Origin: Acinetobacter lwoffii
GTDB lineage: Bacteria > Pseudomonadota > Gammaproteobacteria > Pseudomonadales > Moraxellaceae
DNA length: 64,000 bases
Reading direction: 5' to 3'
Assembly (NCBI RefSeq): GCF_024129435.1
Contig: NZ_JAMXXN010000004.1
Coordinates: 62,001 to 126,000, forward strand
A model generated the notes under the pieces. It was not told the origin of the DNA and made no database searches. It saw only the letters and a program-made list of their open reading frames with translations. A program made the position numbers and the translations under genes. Shown piece after piece: positions 10,601-18,200 of this stretch (the first letter of the stretch is position 1; the number at the start of each line of letters is the position of its first letter).

Positions 10601-11110
10601 ATCGTACAACGCATGACCAGCATGCTGGACTATCCGGTACATGTGTCTTCTGCGCTGGGTAAAGGTTCCTGCTTTATGATTGAAGTGCCTGTGATCGAAG
10701 CACCGAAAGTGGTCGCAGCACCGGTTCAGGCCGTACCTTTAAAGAGCAAAGCCTTTAAGATTCTATGTCTGGATAATGATGAAACCATTCTGGAAGGCAT
10801 GTCGACCTTATTGACCAAATGGGGTTATCAGGTGTTTAAAGCCACTGAACCTGAACAAGCAGCCATGCTGATTCAGCAGGAAAATATTCAGGTCTGGCTG
10901 GTGGATCAACATCTGAATCAGGACAAGATCGGTCTGGATTTCATTCTGGAACATCGTTCGAAGGATATTCCGGTCGCGTTGATTACCGCCGATTCCGATC
11001 CGGAATTGCCGCAACGTCTAAAAGAGCTAAACATTGTTCTGCTGAAAAAACCGCTGAAACCGGCCTCATTACGTTCATGGTTATCTGGACTGAAAATTTC
11101 CGACTCCTAA
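7619..11110 (+). CDS. crbS: Transporter-fused hybrid sensor kinase (CrbS/MxtR type)
   Basis: A 1163-residue membrane histidine kinase. Residues 1 to about 500 form a sodium:solute symporter-like domain with some thirteen helices. A linker follows (about 520-650), then a PAS domain (about 650-780), a HisKA box FIAAASHDLLQP with phospho-acceptor His814, an ATPase domain with DTGPGIAEEQR and GLGLGLAIVQRM, and a C-terminal receiver domain (about 1045-1160) with Asp1096 in WLVDQHL and the conserved Lys in LLKKPLKP. This architecture is that of CrbS/MxtR, which controls acs and actP in Vibrio and Pseudomonas through a LuxR-type partner. That partner is encoded at 12372-13022. Divergent position next to yjcH-actP supports the role. 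Confidence 0.85.
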   Translation: MNSWLIIGVLALYIALLFICAFYGEKHASRLSTRGRMLLFSLTLGVYCSSWTFYGATGAAVREGIIFLPIYLGPLLFVAVGYDIWRRLGRVRQHHAISSIADFVAARYGKSGPLASLVTILAVVAIVPYLALQLRAIALSAAVILEPSAGVTGTTNGVLFLTGVLAILAMMFGTRQIANTEQHGGLMLAVAFESFVKLFALLAVACFFMFEAPENLAQISSDISTTFHDVQLFGVPQSFWIQTLLAALAIICLPRQFHVAVVELRDEKHIRGARRWFAVYLILTTLAIIPIASWALHAAPQYLAIPDVAVLSLPLSYNQDWLTLLAFLGGFSASTGMLLVSSVALSIMLSNDLIMPALWRLKLISRHDKRLPLVLKFTRRVCILGVMLMGFLFFNFFNDIDQLSVFGLLAFSAVAQFAPALIGGLYWRGGSKQGVYAGLLTGFALWAYTLLFPTILRSLPEAYSSFSQSLLNQGPFGWNWLRPEALIGFESFDPLTHGVVWALGLNTLLYIWISRIFRPSIAEQIQAESFFYYETKPLPSQSPSTEVSYSHQDVARLKVGDLITLAKRITGEGPTTRAFQQFCTQNSVELNENSSANGMWWRFTEQYLAGTIGAASARTLLTTAMVNNGLALGQVANILDQASQWQRFNQNLIMTMIDHMTQGVSVVDENMCLVAWNNQYLKLFDYPTDIVYVGCPIADLIRYNAERGECGPGSVEEHVRKRIHWMQVGSAHEFERIRKDGRVIQMRGNPIEGGGFVTTFADITAFRENEAVLEARVQDRTQQLADALSEQQLAREQADKANMSKSRFIAAASHDLLQPMHAARLFSTALEQSVQNDEDRKTLQQLDRALHGAESMLSALLDIARLEGGTIQPKRQAYPLHDLLSDLELQFKSIAAQRGIKFSVHDAQFWIDTDPQWIRRIIQNFVSNALRYTARGKVVVGVLRSSSRPNHIRIGVWDTGPGIAEEQRIKLFQEFERCGHTSPWGEQGLGLGLAIVQRMTSMLDYPVHVSSALGKGSCFMIEVPVIEAPKVVAAPVQAVPLKSKAFKILCLDNDETILEGMSTLLTKWGYQVFKATEPEQAAMLIQQENIQVWLVDQHLNQDKIGLDFILEHRSKDIPVALITADSDPELPQRLKELNIVLLKKPLKPASLRSWLSGLKISDS

Positions 11111-11128
11111 GTAGATAACGATCTGATC

Positions 11129-11164
11129 AATGCCCATTTCACACCCTGAAATGGGCATTTTTTA
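11129..11164 (+). terminator. Rho-independent terminator of the sensor kinase gene
   Basis: AATGCCCATTTCA / TGAAATGGGCATT stem with CACCC loop and a T run, 18 nt after the stop codon. Confidence 0.8.
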
Positions 11165-11520
11165 TACTCAACTGCCACATAAACTTACCTAGCTTGCATA
11201 AAATTTATTCTAATGTGCTAAAAGCAGCAAATATGCCGAAAATACAGCTGAATAAATTGACCAAAATGCTCATTTTTTAATTCACTATGGCAAAAACTGA
11301 CGAATGTATTAATGTACATGTGTACACTTAGTTACAATTAATTATCTTATTGTTTTTAATAAAAATTAAAGAGTAATTTTCCACTACTATAACTTTAGTC
11401 GTATTTTTATCCCTTGTACTTGGCTCTAAAAATAGAGGAATAAGAAACGATCAGTTTCCATCTCATGTAGCCTTAATTTTTTTGGTCGCTGATCTATTTC
11501 TGCATATCGGAGTTCTTCAC
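11165..11520. other. Gene-free AT-rich stretch
   Basis: About 350 bp upstream of the hypothetical gene at 11521 with no credible reading frame. TGTACA occurs twice, 2 bp apart (11313-11326), making a compact palindrome that could be an operator. I see no clear sigma70 promoter, terminator or structured RNA. Confidence 0.4.
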
Positions 11521-12282
11521 ATGAACATAGATCAAAACCAGGGCCTGAATCAGACCCAGCAGTTTCACCGTCAATATGGCGCCAACGCCTTATTGCCAAG
11601 CATTGACTGGGCACAGATCTTTAAATACAGCAAGCTGAATGATGCCCAGTATCAGGCACTGGAAACGCTGTATCAGAGTGCAGTACCCCTGGCACTGCAA
11701 GTCTTTGATGAATTACATTTTGATGTCTTTGAACCTTATGCCTACAAGCCGCAAGGTCTGGGACTATTTGAAAAGATTGCTGAACAGGAAGACAAGCTGA
11801 TTCAGTCTTTAGAAGCTGAAACAGAGGACCTTCCAGCAAAAACCCGTCATCAGATCTGGAGCATGTTGCTGCGTGGTGGCGCGGTACTGGTCTTTAAGGC
11901 CTGGCTGGGTAAAGTCAAAAATGAAGAAGATTGTCTGGACACCAGCCAATTTGATGAGCTGTCTGATCTGTTATTTATCAAAACCTGTCCACATGAACTG
12001 GCGCAGCGTTTACATGTCGACCCGAATACGCGCGACGAACATGTCTTCCTGATGTATGACAATGACGTTTATCTGGATCGTTTTAACAGTCTGGAAACTG
12101 CAGCGCTGTTTGTCGATCTCGGTGTTTATGATGCGACTTTCCTGAGTCTGCGTGATGATCGCGTGGCGGAATATCTGAAATCGAAAGGTTATGTCACCGA
12201 AGAGCAGATTGACGAATTGCAATGTGCCTTAAATCCATTGTTTTGCGATGATTTCACTCGCAAGCAGGATTATATCGCCTAG
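11521..12282 (+). CDS. Conserved-looking hypothetical soluble protein
   Basis: A 253-residue protein I do not recognise. The start is the ATG at 11521 (MNIDQNQG), with CGGAG about 10 nt upstream. It has no signal peptide or membrane segment and is acidic and mostly helical in appearance, with several Leu/Glu-rich stretches and a few cysteines. The codon pattern resembles the neighbours, so it is very likely a real gene. It sits between the two halves of the acetate-responsive two-component system, converging with crbR across a shared terminator; this context is suggestive but proves no functional link. Confidence 0.7.
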   Translation: MNIDQNQGLNQTQQFHRQYGANALLPSIDWAQIFKYSKLNDAQYQALETLYQSAVPLALQVFDELHFDVFEPYAYKPQGLGLFEKIAEQEDKLIQSLEAETEDLPAKTRHQIWSMLLRGGAVLVFKAWLGKVKNEEDCLDTSQFDELSDLLFIKTCPHELAQRLHVDPNTRDEHVFLMYDNDVYLDRFNSLETAALFVDLGVYDATFLSLRDDRVAEYLKSKGYVTEEQIDELQCALNPLFCDDFTRKQDYIA

Positions 12283-12324
12283 CTGATTCATGTCTTTTCA
12301 CTCAATTTTGCAGATTTCGCCCAT

Positions 12325-12353
12325 AAAAAAAGACCTCCTTGGAGGTCTTTTTC
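12325..12353. terminator. Bidirectional rho-independent terminator
   Basis: AAAGACCTCC / GGAGGTCTTT stem with TT loop and A and T runs, between the converging hypothetical gene (ends 12282) and crbR (ends 12372). Confidence 0.8.
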
Positions 12354-12371
12354 AATTCGGTTATGCAGAAC

Positions 12372-13022
12372 TTACATTTTACGGTCTTCAATATTCAGTG
12401 CATTGATGGCCAATACCGCTTGTGTGCGGTTTTGTACGCCAAGCTTACGGAAGATTGCAGTCACATGCGCTTTAATCGTCGCTTCTGATACATCCAGCTC
12501 ATAAGCAATCTGCTTGTTTAATAAACCTTCAGCCACCATCATCAATACCCGGAACTGTTGCGGCGTCAAAGACTGGATCCGTTCTGCCAAAGCCGTTTCA
12601 TCGGCAGCACGCGGATCAAAGTTCATATTGGCTGGCAGATTTGGCGGTAACCAGATTTCACCTTCCAGCACTTCACGAATCGCTTCACCGATATGACTTG
12701 GATGGGCAGATTTAGGAATATAGCCCATCGCACCATGTGCAATGGCACGCTGGATGATACTGACTTCTTCATGTGCAGACACGACAATAATCGGTAAAGA
12801 CGGATATTGTGCGCGGACATGCACCAGGGCAGAAAAGCCGGAAGCGCCCGGCAGGTTTAAATCCAGCAGCACAAGATCAGGCTCAGGGCCATTTTCTAGA
12901 CGTTCATAAAATTCATTGACTGCCGCAGTTTCATGAATCTGGGCTTGTGGCAGGCTATAACGTACAGCTTGAATCAAGGCATGACGAAATAGTGGATGAT
13001 CATCAACGATTAAAATATTCAT
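12372..13022 (-). CDS. crbR: LuxR-family response regulator (CrbR/ErdR type)
   Basis: A 216-residue two-component regulator. The N-terminal receiver domain has Asp7/Asp8, phospho-acceptor Asp54 in LVLLDLNLPG and Lys in GYIPKS; the C-terminal LuxR helix-turn-helix reads LNKQIAYELDVSEATIKAHV. I start at the ATG at 13022 (MNILIVDDH); a TTG two codons earlier is less likely. In Vibrio and Pseudomonas the equivalent regulator (CrbR/ErdR) activates acs for acetate or ethanol use after phosphorylation by CrbS/MxtR. Proximity to the transporter-fused kinase, actP and acs supports the same wiring here. Target sites were not identified. Confidence 0.82.
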   Translation of the reverse strand: MNILIVDDHPLFRHALIQAVRYSLPQAQIHETAAVNEFYERLENGPEPDLVLLDLNLPGASGFSALVHVRAQYPSLPIIVVSAHEEVSIIQRAIAHGAMGYIPKSAHPSHIGEAIREVLEGEIWLPPNLPANMNFDPRAADETALAERIQSLTPQQFRVLMMVAEGLLNKQIAYELDVSEATIKAHVTAIFRKLGVQNRTQAVLAINALNIEDRKM

Positions 13023-13398
13023 AGGCAACGTGAGAGAGATCTTGGCACGGTAGCCCCTATTCTAACCACACAACCCGGTTAAGGATATGCAAGACACTAC
13101 AATTTTTAAAATAATATGCAGTTTTTCTTCAAAATTGCCCATTTTTGCACTATTGCAATAATTGTTTAATTCTCATCACTTTTTTATATATCACTTATTC
13201 CTTACTGAAAAAGCTTATCTCTATTCAATATAAATATAAAAATCACTCACTTATCCACAAAGCCCTCCTTAAAAATCAGGCCTTTGTCGTATATCGCAAA
13301 ATCAGATAACTTTTCAGCTTTTCGTTATTTTACAGCCCTTCGCTGAATCGGGATTAATAGGGCCATTCCGAGATTATCCCTATTTTCAGGTTCTAAAT
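13023..13398. other. AT-rich divergent intergenic region crbR / msuE
   Basis: A 376-bp region that should hold both promoters. It contains a small palindrome TTGCA-CTAT-TGCAA near 13153 and a sequence identical to the DnaA-box consensus (TTATCCACA, 13251-13259), which may be chance. No convincing sigma54 promoter was found, although sfn genes of pseudomonads use one. Confidence 0.35.
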
Positions 13399-14133
13399 AT
13401 GTCTAATTTTAATGCGCAAAAACCCTTAAATATTGTTGCCGTATCTGGCGGTTTAAATTATCCCTCAAAAACCGAAGCCTTGGTTCAGGCCATTCTGGAT
13501 GAGCTTGGGGAAGCGACACCAATCAATGTACATTTCATTAAATTTAGCGAAATTGGTTCGCTTTTGGGCGGCGCGATTTACCGCAATCAGTTGCCGCAAC
13601 GTGTTCAGGATGATCTGGCAGCCGTAGAAGCCGCAGATGCGCTGATTGTCGGCACTCCAGTTTACCGCGCTTCATTTACCGGCCTGTTCAAGCATTTCTT
13701 TGACTTTGTCGAGCAAACGGCGCTGGTCGATGTTCCGGTATTACTGGCGGCTTCCGGTGGCAGTGACCGTCATGCGCTGGTGCTTGAACATCAACTGCGT
13801 CCATTATTCAGCTTCTTCCAGGCACAAACTTTACCGATTGGGGTCTATGCCACCGACAGCGATTTCACCCCTGCATATACCATTCACAGTGAATTGCTCC
13901 GCGACCGGATTACTCTGGCTGTGGCGCGTGCATTGCCGATTCTGGAATGGGCACCGGCCAAGGGACAACGTGCTGAGGTCATTAAAGAAAAAACCATTCA
14001 AGCCAGTCAAAATCTGGGCATTAACAAGCAGATCGAACAAGAAGAAGTATTACCTTCTGCAGCCGTGCCGAGCCTGGATGCCGCAGAATCGCGTTTACAT
14101 AGCAAAAAAGCACCAAAGACTCAAGTGGCTTGA
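13399..14133 (+). CDS. msuE: NADH-dependent FMN reductase (MsuE-like)
   Basis: Flavodoxin-like FMN reductase of 244 residues that would supply FMNH2 to the monooxygenase encoded next. Visible features are the N-terminal strand plus phosphate loop (IVAVSGGLNYPSKTEAL), GTPVYRASFTGLFKHFFD around residue 90 and LLAASGGSDRHAL near 120, all typical of the SsuE/MsuE branch. The C-terminal 50 residues extend beyond the usual core and are rich in Gln/Glu. It is followed after 26 bp by sfnG, so the two form an operon for sulfur scavenging from dimethyl sulfone or methanesulfonate. Such genes are normally induced by sulfate limitation. Confidence 0.85.
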   Translation: MSNFNAQKPLNIVAVSGGLNYPSKTEALVQAILDELGEATPINVHFIKFSEIGSLLGGAIYRNQLPQRVQDDLAAVEAADALIVGTPVYRASFTGLFKHFFDFVEQTALVDVPVLLAASGGSDRHALVLEHQLRPLFSFFQAQTLPIGVYATDSDFTPAYTIHSELLRDRITLAVARALPILEWAPAKGQRAEVIKEKTIQASQNLGINKQIEQEEVLPSAAVPSLDAAESRLHSKKAPKTQVA

Positions 14134-14159
14134 ACACTGCATTGCAGAGGGTGATGAAT

Positions 14160-15272
14160 ATGTCGAATGATAAAAATATCGTATTTGCCTATTGGGTACC
14201 GAATGTCAGTGGTGGCTTGGTGGTCAGTAACATCGAGCAGCGCACCGACTGGAGCTATGACTATAACGTGCGTCTGGCACAAACCGCTGAACAGGCAGGC
14301 TTTGATTATGCTCTGACCCAGATCCGTTTTACTGCCGGCTATAATGCAGAAGGCCAGCATGAATCGGTGAGTTTCAGTCATGGTATTCTGGCCAAAACTG
14401 AACGCCTGAAAGTCATTGCCGCGATTCTGCCGGGTCCTTGGAAGCCGGCACTGGCTGCCAAACAACTGGCGACGATTGACCATCTGAGCAATGGCCGGAT
14501 TGCGATCAATGTGGTCAGTGGCTGGTTCCGCGGTGAGTTTGATGCCATTGGGGAAGAATGGCCGGAACATGATGAGCGTTATGCCCGTTCGGAAGAGTTT
14601 ATCCGTAGCCTGAAAGGGGTCTGGACCCAAAACAACTTTAATTTTGAAGGTAAATATTATCAATTCAAAGACTATACCTTAAGTGCTAAACCGTTACAAA
14701 AACCGCATATTGAAATCTTTCAGGGCGGCAGTTCCCGGGCAGCACGTGATATGGCATCCCGTGTATCTGACTGGTACTTTACCAATGGCAATACCCCGGA
14801 AGAACTGAAAAAACAGATCGATGATATTCGTGAAAAAGCCAAGGCCAACAACCACTCGGTGAAAATTGGTGTAAATGCCTTTGTGATTGCACGCGATAGC
14901 GAAGAAGAAGCCCAGGCCGTATTGCAGGAAATTATTAGCAAGGCCAATGTGCAGGCGGTGAAATCTTTTGGTGAAGCCACCCGTGAAGCCGGCGCAGCAA
15001 GTCAGGAAGGTGAAGGCAACTGGGCCCAATCCACCTTTGAAGATCTGGTGCAATACAATGATGGTTTCCGCACTAATCTGATCGGGACACCGCAGCAGAT
15101 TGCTGAACGGATTATCGAACTGAAAAAAGTTGGCGTAGATTTGATTCTGTCAGGCTTCCTGCACTTTATTGAAGAAGTCGAATATTTTGGCCAGAAGGTG
15201 CTGCCTTTGGTCCGTGAGCTTGAAGCACAACAAGCAACGCCTGTGCAGCAAGAAGAAGCTGAGCCCGTATAA
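14160..15272 (+). CDS. sfnG: FMNH2-dependent dimethyl sulfone monooxygenase SfnG
   Basis: Luciferase-like flavin monooxygenase of 370 residues that cleaves dimethyl sulfone to methanesulfinate. I start at the ATG at 14160 because AGAGGG lies 8 nt upstream and MSNDKNIVFAYWVPNVSGG is the typical SfnG N-terminus. Family marks include AAILPGPWKPALAAKQ, INVVSGWFRGEF around residue 120 and EIFQGGSSRAARDMASR near 190. It depends on reduced FMN, presumably from MsuE just upstream. No ssuD-like or ABC sulfonate transporter gene is in the window, so downstream steps must be encoded elsewhere. Confidence 0.93.
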   Translation: MSNDKNIVFAYWVPNVSGGLVVSNIEQRTDWSYDYNVRLAQTAEQAGFDYALTQIRFTAGYNAEGQHESVSFSHGILAKTERLKVIAAILPGPWKPALAAKQLATIDHLSNGRIAINVVSGWFRGEFDAIGEEWPEHDERYARSEEFIRSLKGVWTQNNFNFEGKYYQFKDYTLSAKPLQKPHIEIFQGGSSRAARDMASRVSDWYFTNGNTPEELKKQIDDIREKAKANNHSVKIGVNAFVIARDSEEEAQAVLQEIISKANVQAVKSFGEATREAGAASQEGEGNWAQSTFEDLVQYNDGFRTNLIGTPQQIAERIIELKKVGVDLILSGFLHFIEEVEYFGQKVLPLVRELEAQQATPVQQEEAEPV

Positions 15273-15300
15273 TTATTCAAATAAATCTCAGCAGATTCAC

Positions 15301-15337
15301 TCCCTCCCTCAAGGCTCGGCTTGGGGGATTTTTTTAT
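15301..15337 (+). terminator. Rho-independent terminator after sfnG
   Basis: CCCTCAAG / CTTGGGGG stem (one G-T pair) with GCTCGG loop and a run of seven Ts, 30 nt after the sfnG stop. Confidence 0.7.
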
Positions 15338-15419
15338 GTGATAAAATTGTTGTCTGGCTAGGTTTAAGACCATCAATTCCTTAAAATTCTGCACTAACGA
15401 CTTTCCAAGAATTTTAACA

Positions 15420-16829
15420 ATGCAACTGATCTGGTTTCGTCAAGACCTCCGCATTCATGATCATGCCGCGCTCTGGCATGCCACCCAGCAAGGCAGCTGT
15501 ATAGCACTGGTGGTGCTCTCTCCCGAACAATGGAAGCTGCATCAGGATGCCCGGATTAAAATCGATTTTTATCTGCGCCGCCTCGACGTTTTAAAGCAGC
15601 AGTTAGCGCAGTTGAATATTCCATTTATCATTTTAAATATTCCCTTATGGCAAGACCTGCCTGCTGAAATGCGAAGCCTGTGCCAAATACTGCAGATTGA
15701 TACGCTACATGCCAATATTGAGGTGGGTGTCAATGAACTGCAACGTGATGCACAGCTACAGCAGATGCTGGAACAGCAGCAGATCCGGGTCGAGCTGTAT
15801 CATGATCGCAGCCTATTTCCACTGACCAGTATCCGTAATCAGTCCAATCAACCCTATCAGGTCTATAGCGCATTCAAGAAAAAATGCTATGAACGACTGA
15901 TTCAGGATATACCGGGCTGCTATCCCGCCATTCAGCCTCAAGATCCGCTTGAATTACCAGCTCAACTGACCAGCTTTGATCTGGGAAAATTTGCAGTTGA
16001 TTATAAGGTCGATCATGTTGCCCAGTTCTGGCCTGCGCAGGATCAAGCTGCCTTAGAGCTGCTCGATGATTTTATCGAGGAGAAAATGGCTCACTATAAA
16101 ACCGAGCGTGATTTACCTGCAGTCGATGGTACCAGCCGCCTGTCACCATATCTGAATATCGGTATTCTCTCGATCCGTCAATGTATGCAGATCCTGTTTA
16201 AGGACGGTTATTTCCAGATTGATGATATCGGTCAGCAGACCTGGCTGGATGAACTGCTCTGGCGCGAGTTTTATCTGCATACCCTGTTTGATTTTCCCCG
16301 TGTATCCAGACATCGGCCTTTTAAGGAAAATACCGATAATATCCAGTGGCGTAATGCACCTGAAGATCTGGCTGCCTGGCAACAAGGACACACCGGGATT
16401 CCGATTGTCGATGCCGGTATGCGGCAAATGCAGGCTACTGGCTGGATGCATAACCGGGTGCGCATGATTACTGCAATGTTCCTGTGTAAAAACCTGCTAA
16501 TAGACTGGCGCTTGGGAGAAAGCTGGTTCATGCAGCAGCTGATTGATGGTGATCTGGCAGCGAACAATGGCGGCTGGCAATGGTGTGCTTCGACCGGCAT
16601 GGATGCCGTGCCCTATTTCCGGATTTTTAACCCGGTCAGCCAGTCACAAAAGTTTGATCCGAATGGGGATTATATCCGTCAATGGGTGCCGGAACTGGCG
16701 CATCTGAATGCTAAATTTATTCATGAACCTTATGCCAAAAATCCGGATCTTGCACTGGATTATCCAAAACCGATTGTGGATTTAAAAGCCTCTCGTGTAA
16801 GAGCGATTGAAGCGTTTAAGCAAATTTAA
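15420..16829 (+). CDS. phrB: Deoxyribodipyrimidine photolyase
   Basis: A 469-residue DNA photolyase that repairs cyclobutane pyrimidine dimers with blue light. The N-terminal Rossmann domain (MQLIWFRQDLRIHDHAAL) would bind an antenna chromophore; the C-terminal FAD domain carries DGTSRLSPYLNIG near residue 240, WLDELLWREFY near 280, and GIPIVDAGMRQMQATGWMHN plus NNGGWQWCASTGMDA, which hold the flavin and the electron-transfer tryptophans. Length matches class I CPD photolyases. It is a single gene between terminators, in the middle of the sulfur/acetate region with no obvious link to it. Confidence 0.93.
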   Translation: MQLIWFRQDLRIHDHAALWHATQQGSCIALVVLSPEQWKLHQDARIKIDFYLRRLDVLKQQLAQLNIPFIILNIPLWQDLPAEMRSLCQILQIDTLHANIEVGVNELQRDAQLQQMLEQQQIRVELYHDRSLFPLTSIRNQSNQPYQVYSAFKKKCYERLIQDIPGCYPAIQPQDPLELPAQLTSFDLGKFAVDYKVDHVAQFWPAQDQAALELLDDFIEEKMAHYKTERDLPAVDGTSRLSPYLNIGILSIRQCMQILFKDGYFQIDDIGQQTWLDELLWREFYLHTLFDFPRVSRHRPFKENTDNIQWRNAPEDLAAWQQGHTGIPIVDAGMRQMQATGWMHNRVRMITAMFLCKNLLIDWRLGESWFMQQLIDGDLAANNGGWQWCASTGMDAVPYFRIFNPVSQSQKFDPNGDYIRQWVPELAHLNAKFIHEPYAKNPDLALDYPKPIVDLKASRVRAIEAFKQI

Positions 16830-16850
16830 AACCAAACTTTTTCATCCCGA

Positions 16851-16884
16851 ATAAAACAGCCTCCGATAAAGAGGCTGTTTTATT
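16851..16884. terminator. Bidirectional rho-independent terminator
   Basis: AAAACAGCCTC / GAGGCTGTTTT stem with CGATAAA loop between the converging photolyase and DszC-like genes; T runs on both strands. Confidence 0.8.
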
Positions 16885-16890
16885 TTTAGA

Positions 16891-18072
16891 TCAGGAATAA
16901 AAACTCGGATCAGGCACTTTTCCAGTCAGCACCCATTCCCCCACTTCCTGATATTTATAATCGATCGGGTCATGCAAGGTCTGGGTGCGGACATTGCGCC
17001 AGAGACGGTCAAGATTGAGCTTGGCCATGGTGGCCCGCGCACCCATCACCTGGAAAATATTCTGGGTAATATAGAGAGAGGTATTGGTTGCGGCAATTTT
17101 GGCTGTGGCAATGGCAACTGAGACTTCACCGCGCTGCTCAGCTGTTAAATCATTCCCAAGCTCCCAGGCTGCCTGTAAAGTCTGAACCGCTTTATCTGCC
17201 AGTAAGCGTACACTTTCCAGTTGTACATAAAACTCGGCAAAATGCTTCTGGATAAAAGGATCATTCACTGCATCGTCTGCCAGTGATTTGGACCAGGCTT
17301 TTTGGGTTTGTACGGTCTGCTTGGCGACGTCAAATGCCCCTTCTGCCACGCCCAAAAACAGATGCACAAAAATCAGCTGGGCAATCAAAGGCCGTAGACT
17401 GGAATATGGCGTACTCAGTGGACCGGGATTTAACAGCAATTCATCTTCATGAATTTTGACCTGCTCAAAATGGCTGGTACCACTGTCGGTCTGGCGTTGG
17501 CCCATATTGTTCCAGTCGCCCAGAAAGCTCACGCCCTCTCGCCAGGTAGGAATCACTCCTATCAGTAATTTTCCTGCTTCGTCATAACCTGAACACAGCA
17601 ACATATCCGAATCAATCGAACCTGAGCAGAAGCTTTTATCACCATGGAAAATATATTCGTTTTCTGAAACTTTTGTAACTGTGGTGCGATGGTCCAGCGG
17701 ATTTAGAGTATTACCCCAGAATAGATTATTTTGGGCAGTCTGTTCAAACCACGGGCCATATTGTTCCGATTGGGAAAATAATTGCACGGTCGCAATCAGC
17801 AAATGATGAAAGCCATAGACATGCGCCAATGAACTGTCGACTTGGGCTACAATTTGAATAGTTTTAAAAATGGTCTGCCAATCTGTCTCCTGACCGCCAT
17901 ACTGTTTTGGAATGGACAGGCCCAGCAAGCCACTCTGGCGAATCAGGTCACGTTCGGCTTTAGGATTCCCACCTTGCCGATCCCGCTCTGCTGCAGTCAA
18001 AGCAAAAATTTCAGCAAGTTTCTGGGCAATATCGACAGGAGACTGATTTAAATATGGGGATTGTGCATTCAT
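16891..18072 (-). CDS. DszC/SfnB-like flavin monooxygenase (acyl-CoA dehydrogenase fold)
   Basis: A 393-residue protein of the acyl-CoA dehydrogenase superfamily, but of the branch that contains DszC (dibenzothiophene monooxygenase) and the sulfur-acquisition protein SfnB. It has the N-terminal helical domain (LIRQSGLLGLSIPKQYGG), the middle beta domain (FWGNTLNPLDHRT, FHGDKSFCSGS) and a C-terminal four-helix domain (NIFQVMGARATMAKLNLDR). There is no clear catalytic Glu of true acyl-CoA dehydrogenases that I can point to. Lying 1.6 kb from msuE-sfnG, it probably oxidises an organosulfur compound with FMNH2 from a reductase such as MsuE. Substrate unknown. Confidence 0.75.
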   Translation of the reverse strand: MNAQSPYLNQSPVDIAQKLAEIFALTAAERDRQGGNPKAERDLIRQSGLLGLSIPKQYGGQETDWQTIFKTIQIVAQVDSSLAHVYGFHHLLIATVQLFSQSEQYGPWFEQTAQNNLFWGNTLNPLDHRTTVTKVSENEYIFHGDKSFCSGSIDSDMLLCSGYDEAGKLLIGVIPTWREGVSFLGDWNNMGQRQTDSGTSHFEQVKIHEDELLLNPGPLSTPYSSLRPLIAQLIFVHLFLGVAEGAFDVAKQTVQTQKAWSKSLADDAVNDPFIQKHFAEFYVQLESVRLLADKAVQTLQAAWELGNDLTAEQRGEVSVAIATAKIAATNTSLYITQNIFQVMGARATMAKLNLDRLWRNVRTQTLHDPIDYKYQEVGEWVLTGKVPDPSFYS

Positions 18073-18160
18073 TATTTTAACTCATGTTCAGCATGGAAAC
18101 AGCCTAGCAGATCAGGGTACTGACCTATATCCGAAAGCATGCAGAGCTTATGACTGATAT

Positions 18161-18188
18161 AAAAATACCGGCAGAATGCCGGTATTGG
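18161..18188 (-). terminator. Rho-independent terminator of acs
   Basis: On the minus strand AATACCGGCA / TGCCGGTATT stem with a three-base loop, then a T run (18165-18161). It begins 13 nt after the acs stop. Confidence 0.75.
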
Positions 18189-18200
18189 AACCGCTTGAAT

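Noticed and set aside
13040..13060. TTGGCAC near msuE as a sigma54 -24 element
   Set aside because: The required GC of the -12 element is not at the right distance, and the site is 350 bp from the msuE start.
13251..13259. Sequence identical to the DnaA-box consensus TTATCCACA
   Set aside because: One copy only, with no cluster of boxes, no dnaA/dnaN context and no AT-rich unwinding element; a single 9-mer is expected by chance about once in a window of this size.
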